This document shows, piece by piece, positions 43,401 to 51,340 of a stretch of 64,000 nt of DNA. The stretch covers positions 1,240,001 to 1,304,000 of the forward strand of contig NZ_VLLB01000001.1 in the NCBI RefSeq assembly GCF_007830455.1, in the 5' to 3' direction. The position numbers were made by a program, and so were the translations under genes. A model generated the notes under the pieces. That model searched no databases, was not told the DNA's origin, and was given only the letters and a program-made list of their open reading frames with translations. The stretch is from Pseudoduganella lurida (GTDB lineage Bacteria > Pseudomonadota > Gammaproteobacteria > Burkholderiales > Burkholderiaceae_D). How positions within the stretch are numbered: the first letter of the stretch is position 1; each line of letters starts with the position of its first letter.

Positions 43401-44829
43401 CCGTAGAGGACAGCTCGCGCAGGGCGGCGCGGTCCTCCGGCAGGTTGACGCCGTGCGCCATGATCATGTCCAGCAGCGCGTCCGGCGAGGCGGGCAGCGT
43501 GCCGGTATCGTAGCCGGCGTGCTGCATCGCATGCAGCATGTCGAACAGCGATGCCGGCACGTCGAGATTGTCGGCACCGATATTCTGCCGGCCCGGCGGA
43601 TGGTTGTAGTAGATGAGCGCCACGCGCTTGTCGCGGTTCGGCTTGTCGCGCAGCGCCAGCCAGCGCGTGACGCGGCCGGCCAGCCGGTCCACTTCCTGCG
43701 CCAGCAGCACCGACGGCCGGTTCTCGATGCCCGTCAGCCGGTCCTTCTGCGCCTGGCCCAGCGCGGCGACGACGATTGGCTGCCCGATGCCCTGCAGCTC
43801 CGGCAGCGCCACGCGGTACTGCACGGAGTCGGGCGGCAGGCCGTCCGGCGACAGGCGCCACTGCAGGGCCGTGCGGTCGGACAGGCGGATGGCCTTGAAC
43901 ACGGGAACGTCGATGCGCTTGAATGCCTCGGTGACGGCTTCGCGCCCTTCCGCGGCACCGACCACGAAGTCCTGCAGCACGATCAGCGCGGCCGGTTTCG
44001 CGGGCGCCACCAGTTCCGGCAGGCGTTCCAGCGCCGCGCGCGAGGCGCCGCCCCAGCGCGTGAGCACCTGCACGCATTGCTGGCCGCCCTGCTCCACCTT
44101 GCGGCAGACGGCAGCGGGCACGTCGCCATCCATGTTCGACAAATCCAGCACCACCACGGCGGGCCGGTCCTGCAATCCCAGTTGTGCGGCATGGCTCCAG
44201 GCCGCCGCATCGGTCAGTTCCTTCCGGCCCATGCGCAGCCGCAGCGTGGGCTCGCCCTGCGGTGCCGGCAGCGGCGTGGCAGGATGCAGCTGGTGGTTCA
44301 TCAATGCCTGCGTGTTGTCGACGCCGCCGGCCTGCCAGAGCCGCCGCGCCGCCAGCCAGTGCGGTGCCGCGGGGTGCGCCTGGGCCGCCTGCAGCGCGGC
44401 CTTCGCAGGCGCTTCGTTCGACAGGTCGCGCAGCGTCTCGGGCGGGAAATCCTGCATGGTGCCGTGCGCGTCGCGCGTCATCAGGCTGAGGGTCGCTTCG
44501 CCGTTGAAGGCCAGGACCGCCGTCTTGGCGCGCGCAACCTTCGGCAGCAGCGTCTTCAGGCGATGGGCCGGATCGCCAAACAGCGACACGGCGAGGATGG
44601 TGTCGGCCTGCGCCACCATCCTCGCCGCTTCCCGGTCGCTGGCTGCCATCCACTGCGCGGGGGTGCGCAGCACGATGCGGTCCTTCGGATGGGCGGCCAG
44701 GTGGCGGTGCGCGGCCTCGATGGCGGCCGGCGCGGCACGCTCGGTGACGATGGCGAACAGCGTTTCGGCGGACGCGCCGGCGCATGCCAAAAGACATAGC
44801 AGTGCGATGAATGGACGAACGAATGTCAA
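40468..44829 (-). CDS. CobN-like chelatase with signal peptide and C-terminal membrane anchor
   Basis: 1453 aa. A TTG start at 44829 gives a signal peptide (FIALLCLLACAGASAE); no ATG serves better. The body matches the CobN/BchH large-subunit family: YYNHPPGRQNIGADNLDVPASL, GRHSTYEFLPGK, PYIVDGVGEGTQAKRRG, GSDLADKSIARSQ and NMYGLLD-type LYGLLDNNDAFDYLGG (read in short blocks). A Pro/Ala linker and a final TM (IIKLLAMLATVLALFALGLW) anchor it, so the chelatase domain faces the periplasm. Cytosolic CobN needs CobS/CobT, absent here; instead ExbB-like and DUF2149 genes follow with ATGA overlaps. A B12 riboswitch precedes it. A role in periplasmic metal insertion into or removal from corrin/porphyrin is inferred. 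Confidence 0.88.
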   Translation of the reverse strand: MTFVRPFIALLCLLACAGASAETLFAIVTERAAPAAIEAAHRHLAAHPKDRIVLRTPAQWMAASDREAARMVAQADTILAVSLFGDPAHRLKTLLPKVARAKTAVLAFNGEATLSLMTRDAHGTMQDFPPETLRDLSNEAPAKAALQAAQAHPAAPHWLAARRLWQAGGVDNTQALMNHQLHPATPLPAPQGEPTLRLRMGRKELTDAAAWSHAAQLGLQDRPAVVVLDLSNMDGDVPAAVCRKVEQGGQQCVQVLTRWGGASRAALERLPELVAPAKPAALIVLQDFVVGAAEGREAVTEAFKRIDVPVFKAIRLSDRTALQWRLSPDGLPPDSVQYRVALPELQGIGQPIVVAALGQAQKDRLTGIENRPSVLLAQEVDRLAGRVTRWLALRDKPNRDKRVALIYYNHPPGRQNIGADNLDVPASLFDMLHAMQHAGYDTGTLPASPDALLDMIMAHGVNLPEDRAALRELSSTVNSVSAADYQAWFRTLSPRVQGEMTSGLLGRLHVDVLEAEGAREWQLGRKQVDTIVKELQHLVEGADHPQREAAIHDLAALSDGYHACLDAQAARPCATLAPLNRRLTGYGIEGLKGWGAAPGRIMVDSGKVLVPGLVFGKVFIGPQPPRGWEVDEELLHANTSITPPHQYLGFYHWVRDRFRADALVHVGRHSTYEFLPGKAVGLAGDDYPSLIAGDLPGIYPYIVDGVGEGTQAKRRGLAVMVDHLTPPLASTPLYDELLALRQIVESYEAANSESLKTQAARLMREKVLALNLKAELEASMADVLEVRGIGFDAADDDLLAHEVGHYLTKLQEKFMPYGLHIFGRQWEQKSIDLMLESMKKGGIDDPEVARKLGESPRLEMRGLLAGLDGRFIEPGKGNDPLRSPEALPTGRNFHAVDGDILPTKLGYQLGSDLADKSIARSQDARGSEGIILWASDAVRDEGVMVAFALAMMGAEPVWNARGIVTDVKLRAGKPRRDALVTTSGLFRDLYPNLIRLIDRAGRLALAASAGTLAEQDPSLKEALAAALAPLNDAQWGNEPVAGNRVAEEWLVRQRALVGTGMPVAEAGRAAAQRVFGDAPGAYGTGVNRLTERSGAWRERDEIGAAYRNRMGHAYGLDATGEASHAAFDVALDGITRTYHGRASNLYGLLDNNDAFDYLGGLSLAIEGRTGRVPEALILQHAQPGRADVEPLTSALLGELRGRYLNPAWLKPLMEHDYAGARTMGQEFLENLWGWQVTRPDLVKNWAWDEVKAVYFDDSQKLGLPQFLGKGHNAQVKAHMLAIFMVAAEKGYWKTDAATIRQMGGELARLVSANGLPGSGHASPNHPMWGWLAPQLDAAEARDLSVALAKARGEMLPAAIPAAAASSSVAAPASVPATPARARQALSDRAPSQPAAAEAPAPPHVYELHQEPAPVEAPGFTIIKLLAMLATVLALFALGLWRGGQVPPSSRRIA

Positions 44830-44904
44830 AGTGTGGCCTGGCCGGTCGCGGCCGCACTGCGCCGCAGGTCATACGCCAGACCGCACCCCGGGTCCTGCGC
44901 AATC

Positions 44905-45101
44905 CATCGTGCCCGGCCGGTCTTCTGGCTCGCCGTCATCCTCCCCGGCCCCTGCCTTCCCGCGCGATGCGCAGTGGCGGTTGGACCGGTTCGTCTGGCT
45001 TACAGCAGCGGGGGCTGCGCCGGAATGGCACGCGAGGCATGTCGCGCGCTTCACCGGCTTCCCGTTTCACCCGCCACGAATCGTGGCCGGGCACCGTGCA
45101 C
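44905..45101 (-). promoter_or_regulatory. Cobalamin riboswitch
   Basis: On the minus strand the leader of the CobN-like operon has the hallmarks of the B12 aptamer in order: GTGCACGGTGCCCGG, AAACGGGAAGCCGGTGAA, GCGCAGCCCCCGCTGCTGT, then GAGCCAGAAGACCGGCC. The closing P1 stem is a perfect 10-bp pairing of 45094-45085 with 44918-44909. The TTG start follows 75 bases later, after a hairpin-forming stretch (ggccgcgaccggcc) that could act as expression platform. It should switch the operon off when adenosyl- or other cobalamin is plentiful. Confidence 0.92.
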
Positions 45102-45163
45102 TTGAAGGCGCGATTCTACAGGCAATGCTGACGGATTGTCACTTGGCGGCGGCCGCAACGGCC

Positions 45164-45298
45164 GAGCCCGTGTCCACCCTGGGGTCAGACCCCGACATGG
45201 ACACGGCCTCATCTGTGATGGCCGAGTCCGTGTCACGGTGCCTGCCCCCAATGTGACACGGCCCCCCTTATGACACTGCCCCCTTATGACACGGGCTC
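45164..45298. repeat. Element E: palindromic element with GAGCCCGTGTC ends
   Basis: Perfect 15-bp outer arms at 45160-45174 and 45288-45302 (ggccgagcccgtgtc). The interior has tggggtcagaccccg, linking it to the repeats at 14106-14277, and repeated GTGTCA/TGACAC blocks. It lies between the riboswitch and the LysR gene. Its right end runs into the LysR reading frame and supplies that gene's last two sense codons. Confidence 0.88.
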
Positions 45299-46207
45299 GG
45301 CCGCAGGCGCGAGGCCTTCCATCACTTCGGCCACCCAGTCGATGAACGCGCGCAGCTTGCGGCTCACGTGCCGGTTCGGGCGGTAGGCCACGTACAGCGG
45401 CATCGGTTCCAGCTGCCAGTCCTCGAACATCGGCACGAGTGCGCCGCGCGCGACGTGGGCGCGGGCCATGTACTCGGGCAGCCACAACGCGCCCAGGCCG
45501 GCCAGGCCCGCCGCCAGGTAGGCATTGCCGTCGTCGATCGACAGCACGTAGCGGCCCTGCACCGTCAGGCTGTCGTCGCCGCGCCGCATCGCATACGGCA
45601 GGCCCTTGCCGGTGCGCGAGCCGCGGAAGGCGACGATGCGGTGGTGCGTGTCTTCCAGGTCGCGCGGATGCGCCGGCGTGCCGGCTCGCTCGAGGTAGTC
45701 CGGCGCGGCATACACGCCCACCTGCAGGTCCGCCACGCGGCGCGCCATCAGCGACTGGTCGGCCAGCGCGCCGCCACGCACCACGCAATCGACGTTCTCG
45801 CCGATCAGGTCCACCATGCGGTCGCTCACGCCCAGGTCCAGCTGGATGTCCGGATAGCGCGCGTGGAAGGCGGGCAGCGCCGGCACCAGGATCAGGCTGG
45901 CCAGGGGGCTGGGCACGTCGACGCGCAGCAGTCCGGCCGGCAGCCCGGCGGCATTCGGCAGGCTGCCTTCCACGTCTTCCAGCTCCGCGAGCAGCCGCAC
46001 CACGCGCTCGTAATACAGGGTGCCATCGACGGTCAGGCTCACGCGCCGCGTGGTGCGGTTCAGCAGTTTCACGCGCAGCCGCGCCTCCAGCTGCTGCACC
46101 AGCTGCGTGACGGTCGCGCGGCCCATCTGCAGCGTCAGCGCGGCCTTCGTGAAGCTGCCCGTCTCCACCACGCGCACGAACGCGTTCATCGCATCGATCC
46201 GATCCAT
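45284..46207 (-). CDS. LysR-family transcriptional regulator
   Basis: 307 aa from the ATG at 46207, with GGAGG upstream; the ORF start nine codons earlier is not favoured. The N-terminal HTH is AFVRVVETGSFTKAALTLQMGRATVTQLVQQLE (read in blocks), then the effector domain (LLRVDVPSPLASLILVPAL, SIDDGNAYLAAGLAGLG). It belongs to the common one-gene subgroup that represses or activates divergent genes. The divergent partner is the RidA gene, 112 bp away. The last codons and stop (EPVS then TAA) fall inside palindromic element E, so the native C-terminus may have been changed by that element. Confidence 0.92.
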   Translation of the reverse strand: MDRIDAMNAFVRVVETGSFTKAALTLQMGRATVTQLVQQLEARLRVKLLNRTTRRVSLTVDGTLYYERVVRLLAELEDVEGSLPNAAGLPAGLLRVDVPSPLASLILVPALPAFHARYPDIQLDLGVSDRMVDLIGENVDCVVRGGALADQSLMARRVADLQVGVYAAPDYLERAGTPAHPRDLEDTHHRIVAFRGSRTGKGLPYAMRRGDDSLTVQGRYVLSIDDGNAYLAAGLAGLGALWLPEYMARAHVARGALVPMFEDWQLEPMPLYVAYRPNRHVSRKLRAFIDWVAEVMEGLAPAAEPVS

Positions 46208-46319
46208 GCCACCTCCATTGTTTTGATTATACAAACAGTGGTGTCGCGATCTGCGTATTTATCGATAACGATCGGCGGCCTACACTGGCTGCATCCCTTC
46301 CCCTTCAAGGAGTACAAGA

Positions 46320-46718
46320 ATGAACAAACGCGACGTGGTCTTCCCGCCCGGCCGCCAGGCCCTGTATGAAAAGAACCGCTACTCACCGGCGGTGCGCTCG
46401 AACGGTTTCCTGTTCGTGTCCGGCCAGGTGGGCAGCCGCGAGGACGGCTCGCCGGTGCCGGACTTGGCAGCGCAGGTGCGCCGCGCCTTCGAGAACCTGA
46501 ACGCGATCCTGGCGGCGGCCGGCGGCACCTTCGCCGATGCGGTGGACGTGACCGTGTTCATGGTCGACCCGGAATCGAAGTTCGAGACGATCTGGAACGT
46601 GGTGTCCGAATACTGGGGCGAGGCGCCCTACCCGAACGTGACGGCGGTGGGCGTGACGTGGCTGTACGGCTTCCAGTTCGAGATCAAGGTGATCGCGAAA
46701 GTCCCAGACGCCGCCTGA
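46320..46718 (+). CDS. RidA/YjgF/Rid-family protein
   Basis: 132 aa from the ATG at 46320, with AAGGAG upstream. Family motifs are SPAVRSNGFLFVSGQVG, QVRRAFENLNAILAAAGGTFADAVDVTVFM (read in blocks) and YPNVTAVGVTWL. The usual substrate-contacting Arg near the C-terminus of RidA (IPxxRxxxEV) is not seen here (VTWLYGFQFEIKV), so it is a Rid subgroup member, possibly without the imine deaminase activity. It is divergent from a LysR gene that is the likely regulator. Confidence 0.88.
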   Translation: MNKRDVVFPPGRQALYEKNRYSPAVRSNGFLFVSGQVGSREDGSPVPDLAAQVRRAFENLNAILAAAGGTFADAVDVTVFMVDPESKFETIWNVVSEYWGEAPYPNVTAVGVTWLYGFQFEIKVIAKVPDAA

Positions 46719-46734
46719 CGCTCACGGCGCTTGC

Positions 46735-48483
46735 CTACCCTGCCACCGGCAGGCTGGCGAGATAGGCGTGGATCTGCGACACCACCTGCGCGCCCTCGCC
46801 CACGCCCGCCGCCACCCGCTTGGTGGAGCCGGCCCGCACGTCGCCGATGGCGAATACGCCGGGCACGCTCGTCTCCAGGGAAGAGCGCACCGGCGCGCCC
46901 GTGGCATCGAGGCGGCATGGCGCCGCCTGCACCGCGTCGCCGGTGCGGATGAAGCCCTGCTTGTCGACCTCCACGCCGCAGCCGTCCAGCCAGTCCGTGT
47001 TCGGATCGGCGCCGATGAACAGGAACACGCGGCTCACGTTCACGTCCTTCTCGCTGAGCGAATTGTTGTTGCGCCAGCGGACTCCCTTCAGCCCCTCGTC
47101 GTCCCCTTCCAGCGCCACGATCTCGGTGTGCGTGTGCAGCTCGATGTTGGCGGTGGCGCGGATGCGCTCGATCAGGTACGCGGACATGGTGGACTTCAAT
47201 CCGTCGCCGCGGACCAGCATGTGGACCTTGCGCGCGTGCGTGGACAGGAACACGGCGGCCTGGCCGGCCGAGTTGCCCCCGCCGACCAGGATCACCGTGG
47301 CATCGACGCACAGGTTGGCCTCGATGCGCGAGGCCCAGTAGTAGATGCCGCGCCCCTCGAACTGCTTGATGTTGGCCAGCGACGGCCGGCGGTAGCGCGC
47401 GCCGCAGGACAGCACCACGCTGCGCCCCCGCACGCGCTGGCCATCCACCAGGTCCAGCGCCAGCGGCACCGCGTGACAGGCCAGATGCGTGGCGGCCAGC
47501 GGTATCGCCAGCTCCACGCCGAATTTCATCGCCTGCACGTGGGCGCGGCCGGCCAGTGCGCGGCCCGAAATCCCGGTCGGGAAGCCCAGGTAGTTCTCGA
47601 TGCGCGCACTGGCCGCGGCCTGCCCGCCGAACGCGCGTGCTTCGAGTGCCAGCACGGACAGGCCCTCGGAGCCGGCGTACACGGCGGTGGCCAGGCCGGC
47701 GGGACCGGCGCCCACCACGATCACATCCCATACCTTCTCCGCCGGGAGCTCGCGCGACATGCCCAGGCAGCGGCCCATCTCGACATTCGACGGGTTCTTC
47801 AGCACGCTGCCATCGGGGCACACCACCAGGGGCCAGTCGTCCGCCGTGGGCTGGTAGTGCTCGCACAGCGCCTGCGCCGTTTCGTCGTTGCGGGGATCGA
47901 GCACGGTGTGCGGATGGCCGTTCGCCGTGAGGAAGCTCTGCATGTGGAACAGCGCGGGCTGGCCCGGCGGCGCCACCAGCACCGGGCCGCCCGAGCCGAG
48001 TTCGAGCAGGTTCACGCGGCGCAGGATCAGCGCGCGCACGATGCGTTCGCCCAGTTCCGCCTCGGCGATCACCAGCGCACGCAACTGGTCCGCCGGGATC
48101 ACGAGCGCCTCGACGCTGCCGACCGCCGTCACATTGACCAGCGAGGGCCGCCCGGCCAGCTGCGACACCTCCGCGGTGAATTCGCCGGGCCCGTGCTCGA
48201 TGACGAAGGCGGAGTTGCCCAGGCCGTCATACCGGTACGCGGCCATGCGCCCCTTCAGCACGAGCACCATGCCGAAGCGGGTGTAGCCCGCCTCGAGGAT
48301 GCGCACGCCGTTGCCATACGTGCGCACCGTGCCGAAGCGCAGCAGCCGCGCCACTTCCCGCTCCGTCAGCACGGGGAAGATCTGGTGGCGGCGCTGCTCG
48401 ATCGATGCGGCGAGCACGGGAACCTGCTCGTCGGGCCCCGTCTCGGGCAGGAATTCGGGGGCGCTTGCGTTCGGGTTGGCCAT
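46735..48483 (-). CDS. cNMP-binding domain fused to thioredoxin-reductase-like flavoprotein
   Basis: 582 aa. Residues about 35-165 form a cyclic-nucleotide-binding jelly roll (FGMVLVLKGRMAAYRY, GPGEFTAEVSQLAGRPSL). Then a linker and a class II pyridine nucleotide disulfide reductase domain: VIVVGAGPAGLATAVYAGSEG, ARIENYLGFPTGISG, VILVGGGNSAGQAAVFLS, VPGVFAIGDVRAGS. At the place of the CxxC redox pair the protein reads GIYYWASRIEAN, with no cysteines, so it cannot reduce thioredoxin the classical way. FAD- and NADPH-binding motifs are intact. It may be a redox or ligand sensor. Convergent with the RidA gene. Confidence 0.92.
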   Translation of the reverse strand: MANPNASAPEFLPETGPDEQVPVLAASIEQRRHQIFPVLTEREVARLLRFGTVRTYGNGVRILEAGYTRFGMVLVLKGRMAAYRYDGLGNSAFVIEHGPGEFTAEVSQLAGRPSLVNVTAVGSVEALVIPADQLRALVIAEAELGERIVRALILRRVNLLELGSGGPVLVAPPGQPALFHMQSFLTANGHPHTVLDPRNDETAQALCEHYQPTADDWPLVVCPDGSVLKNPSNVEMGRCLGMSRELPAEKVWDVIVVGAGPAGLATAVYAGSEGLSVLALEARAFGGQAAASARIENYLGFPTGISGRALAGRAHVQAMKFGVELAIPLAATHLACHAVPLALDLVDGQRVRGRSVVLSCGARYRRPSLANIKQFEGRGIYYWASRIEANLCVDATVILVGGGNSAGQAAVFLSTHARKVHMLVRGDGLKSTMSAYLIERIRATANIELHTHTEIVALEGDDEGLKGVRWRNNNSLSEKDVNVSRVFLFIGADPNTDWLDGCGVEVDKQGFIRTGDAVQAAPCRLDATGAPVRSSLETSVPGVFAIGDVRAGSTKRVAAGVGEGAQVVSQIHAYLASLPVAG

Positions 48484-48570
48484 GGCGTGTCGATCAGGTC
48501 ACTGTCGTTCGGATACCGCCAGTGTAGTCGATCGGCGACCCGGCCGGCATGGGCCGGAAGGCCTACCCGT

Positions 48571-49953
48571 TCAGGCCGTCGGCTTCACGTTCGTCGGGGT
48601 GGGCGCCTTCGGCTTGAACTTGCGCGCCAGCGCCGGCGTGGACATGACATCCTTCGCACCCGCTTCGGCCTTGTCCACTTCCACGCCCAGCACATAGGTG
48701 GCACCGAACATGTTCGAGCGGAAGAGCACCAGCTTGCTGTCCGGCGTGAACCGCACGTTCGGCTCGAGACGGTAGTCGTGGTTCGCCATGTTCACCAGCC
48801 GCTCCGATTTCATCACGCCGGGCTGCCAGTAGTCCTTGTCGTTGGTGGCGCCTTCCGCGAGCACGGAGGTGGGCCGCAGCAGCACGATCCAGCCGCCATC
48901 GGGCGCCTTCGCCACCTGGCCCGAGTCGCCGCCGTCGCCCGTGAACAGCGTGCCTTCGCGGTTGACGTTGAAATGGATCGACCAGTCGTTGCGCTCGACC
49001 TGGTAGGCGAAGCGCTTGCCCGTGTCGAGCTGGCGGCCGGCCACGTAGAACGTGGCGCCCTTCGGATACTGCCAGTCGTACCAGACCGTCCTGCCATCCT
49101 CGCCCCAGAACTCGTGGCCGGCGATCTCCATCGCCATGGTGCGCTGGTGGACCAGGGTTTTCTGCGAGCCGTCGGTGCGGATGGTCCACACGCGGTCGAC
49201 CTTGTGCCATGGGCCCTCGTGGCAGTACATCAGCAGGTTCGGATCGGTGGGCGAGAACAGCAGGTGGTTGATCCAGTCCGTCGAGTGCAGCATCTCGGTG
49301 ACTTTCGCGGTCTTGAGGTCGATCGCGAACAGCACCAGCGGCATGCGCGATGCCAGGCGCCGCTCCATCATCTGGCCTTTCGCCGCGGCCTCCGTCAGCG
49401 GGCCGCCCGGCTCGCCGAACTTCTTCCCCTGCAGGACGGACTTGTCGAACTTCGGATCGGATTCGAAGGTGCCGGCGGCAAGCGTTTCGTCGGCATTGAT
49501 GCTGTCCACGTGGTAGCCCTGCGGCAGGTCGACCAGCTTGCGCATCGCGCCCGTGTCGAAGCTGGCCGAGTGGATCGACGTGACCTTGGTGGCCGGATCG
49601 TCCTTCAGGAAGAATACGCTGTTGGTCTTGCGGCCGACGGCGATGGTGCGCGCCGCCATGCGGTCGCCATTGTTCGGCACCAGCAGGCGCGTCTTGCGGG
49701 TGGCCAGGTCGAGGGCGTGGATGCCGTCCGGCGCGTTGTAGACCATCGACTTGCCGTCCGGCGTGATGGCCGTGAAGTTGAAGTACAGCGCCGAGGAATC
49801 CGGCTCCGGCGTCAGGCGCCAGACGCGGTGGCCGGTGTCCTGGTCGACCCAGGTGAGGGGCGGCGCTTCCGCGGCGAGTGCGGCGGACGTGAACGCTGCG
49901 GCCAGCAGCAACGGGGCAAGGATGGTGCGGATACTAAGCGTAAGCGAGTGCAT
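48571..49953 (-). CDS. Oligogalacturonate-lyase-like exported protein (PL22 type)
   Basis: 460 aa from the ATG at 49953, with GGAG upstream. A signal peptide (LAPLLLAAAFTSAALAAEA) is followed by a seven-bladed propeller. The blade FSPTDPNLLMYCHEGPWHKVDRVWTIRTDG (read in blocks) is the hallmark of polysaccharide lyase 22, which cleaves di-/tri-galacturonides; its His and the preceding NHLLF match the manganese site region. WDQ-type repeats such as YFNFTAITPDGKSMVYN also fit. Most Ogl enzymes are cytosolic, so the signal peptide is unusual. The neighbour at 50083-51159 also handles carbohydrate. Confidence 0.82.
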   Translation of the reverse strand: MHSLTLSIRTILAPLLLAAAFTSAALAAEAPPLTWVDQDTGHRVWRLTPEPDSSALYFNFTAITPDGKSMVYNAPDGIHALDLATRKTRLLVPNNGDRMAARTIAVGRKTNSVFFLKDDPATKVTSIHSASFDTGAMRKLVDLPQGYHVDSINADETLAAGTFESDPKFDKSVLQGKKFGEPGGPLTEAAAKGQMMERRLASRMPLVLFAIDLKTAKVTEMLHSTDWINHLLFSPTDPNLLMYCHEGPWHKVDRVWTIRTDGSQKTLVHQRTMAMEIAGHEFWGEDGRTVWYDWQYPKGATFYVAGRQLDTGKRFAYQVERNDWSIHFNVNREGTLFTGDGGDSGQVAKAPDGGWIVLLRPTSVLAEGATNDKDYWQPGVMKSERLVNMANHDYRLEPNVRFTPDSKLVLFRSNMFGATYVLGVEVDKAEAGAKDVMSTPALARKFKPKAPTPTNVKPTA

Positions 49954-50082
49954 GCAATCTCCGTTCGTGAGCGGACCGGCCGCGTGGCCGGCCGGGTCCA
50001 GACGGCTACGATAATGGAGTCACGCGCAACGGGACAGCGGGCCGGCGCGATCCGTCACAAAGATGATCGATCCTGCCCCCGG

Positions 50083-51159
50083 TCATTCGACCGCCACATC
50101 CCACAGCTTGGCCATGCGCGACGATCCCTGCGGCCCTTCCACCGTCAGCACCACCAGGTACTTGCCGGCCTCCCGGTAGCGGTGCACGGGATGCTGCTCG
50201 GCCGAGCTGGTGCCGTCGCCGAAGTCCCAGTGCCAGCGCTCGACGGGTCCCACGCTCTCGTCGCGGAACGTGACCTGGCGCCGGGCCATGTCGGTGACGA
50301 TGAACGACCACTGCGCCTCGAACGCCTTGCGGTGCTGCGCTTCCAGCGGCATCAGCGTGAAGACGGTGCCCAGGCTCGAATTGCCGTACATCTTGCGGTT
50401 GTCGGACAGGTTCCAGAAGCCCTTCTTCTTTTCGTCCTTCAGGTCGTCGTAGTCGATGACGGCCCAGGTGAGCCCGATCTTGCGGTTCTCCCTGAGCACC
50501 GACTCCACGGCGCGGGCAGGATCGGCGCCGGCATAGTCGAAGGGCGTGATCCAGAATTCGGCGGTGAGCTTGCCGGGCTGGCCGGGTTTGAAATCGTAGG
50601 CGTATGCGATGTTCGAATACGGCAGCTTCTTCAGCCAGGCCTGCGGGCCCCACAGCAGCGCCCAGTCCTTGCCCTGCGCCGGCATGAAGATGTGGTAGTT
50701 CTGCGCGTGCACGCCGTGATAATCGAAGTAGCGCTGCGACCAGGGCAGCGACGGGTTCGGGTGCAGCGTGTCGATCAGCGGGCCGCCGGACAGGTCGGCA
50801 TCGACGACGATCTCGAAGGTGTCGTTGTGCAGGCCGGGATCGGCGAAATCCCAGTAGTCGTCCCACGCTTCGTAGAGGAAGTACAGGCGGTTCAGGCCCT
50901 TCACCCAGGCCACGCGCACCTTCACGTCGAGGCTCTTCGGATCGATCTTGCGGAGATTCCCCGCGGCCTTGCCCACATCGTCGCGCAGCTGGTCGGTGCC
51001 CACGATGTAGTCGGCCGGGACATCGCGCCAGTCGTCGGCCTTGCCGTCGATGACGGGGATTTGATTGGCGGGGAACTGGTAGACCTTGTAGCCGCGGTCT
51101 TCCTGGGCGGTGGCGGCGGTGCAGGCGAAGACGGCGAGAAGAATGGCTTGGCGGATCAT
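50083..51159 (-). CDS. Exported CBM9-like / PKD-domain protein
   Basis: 358 aa from the ATG at 51159 (MIRQAILLAVFACTAATAQE), a clear signal peptide. Residues about 30-260 are a carbohydrate-binding family 9-like (DOMON) domain: IPVIDGKADDWRDVPADY, RLYFLYEAWDDYWDF, NDTFEIVVDADLSGG. Residues about 280-350 form a PKD domain with WHWDFGDGTSSAEQHPVHRY. No catalytic domain is visible, so it probably binds sugar or cell-surface glycan. It lies next to the Ogl-like gene and divergent to a Gfo/Idh oxidoreductase, suggesting a small carbohydrate locus. Confidence 0.85.
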   Translation of the reverse strand: MIRQAILLAVFACTAATAQEDRGYKVYQFPANQIPVIDGKADDWRDVPADYIVGTDQLRDDVGKAAGNLRKIDPKSLDVKVRVAWVKGLNRLYFLYEAWDDYWDFADPGLHNDTFEIVVDADLSGGPLIDTLHPNPSLPWSQRYFDYHGVHAQNYHIFMPAQGKDWALLWGPQAWLKKLPYSNIAYAYDFKPGQPGKLTAEFWITPFDYAGADPARAVESVLRENRKIGLTWAVIDYDDLKDEKKKGFWNLSDNRKMYGNSSLGTVFTLMPLEAQHRKAFEAQWSFIVTDMARRQVTFRDESVGPVERWHWDFGDGTSSAEQHPVHRYREAGKYLVVLTVEGPQGSSRMAKLWDVAVE

Positions 51160-51340
51160 TGGGCGTCTGGAATGGGCACGATGTCCGCCATGGTATACGG
51201 CGCGGGCTGCCCGGTCGGCGGCCGGGAAGGAACGATCAAGGCTTTGATCGGGAGGCGTGATCGTGCATTGAAGCAAGCTGGCGCTGATGTTCAGGACAGC
51301 GTGCGAGGATCACTGCCTTCAACCGCAACGGAATCCATCC

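Noticed and set aside
40468..44829. Canonical cytosolic cobaltochelatase subunit CobN
   Set aside because: The signal peptide, C-terminal TM, absence of CobS/CobT and the ExbB/DUF2149 partners argue for a periplasmic paralogue.
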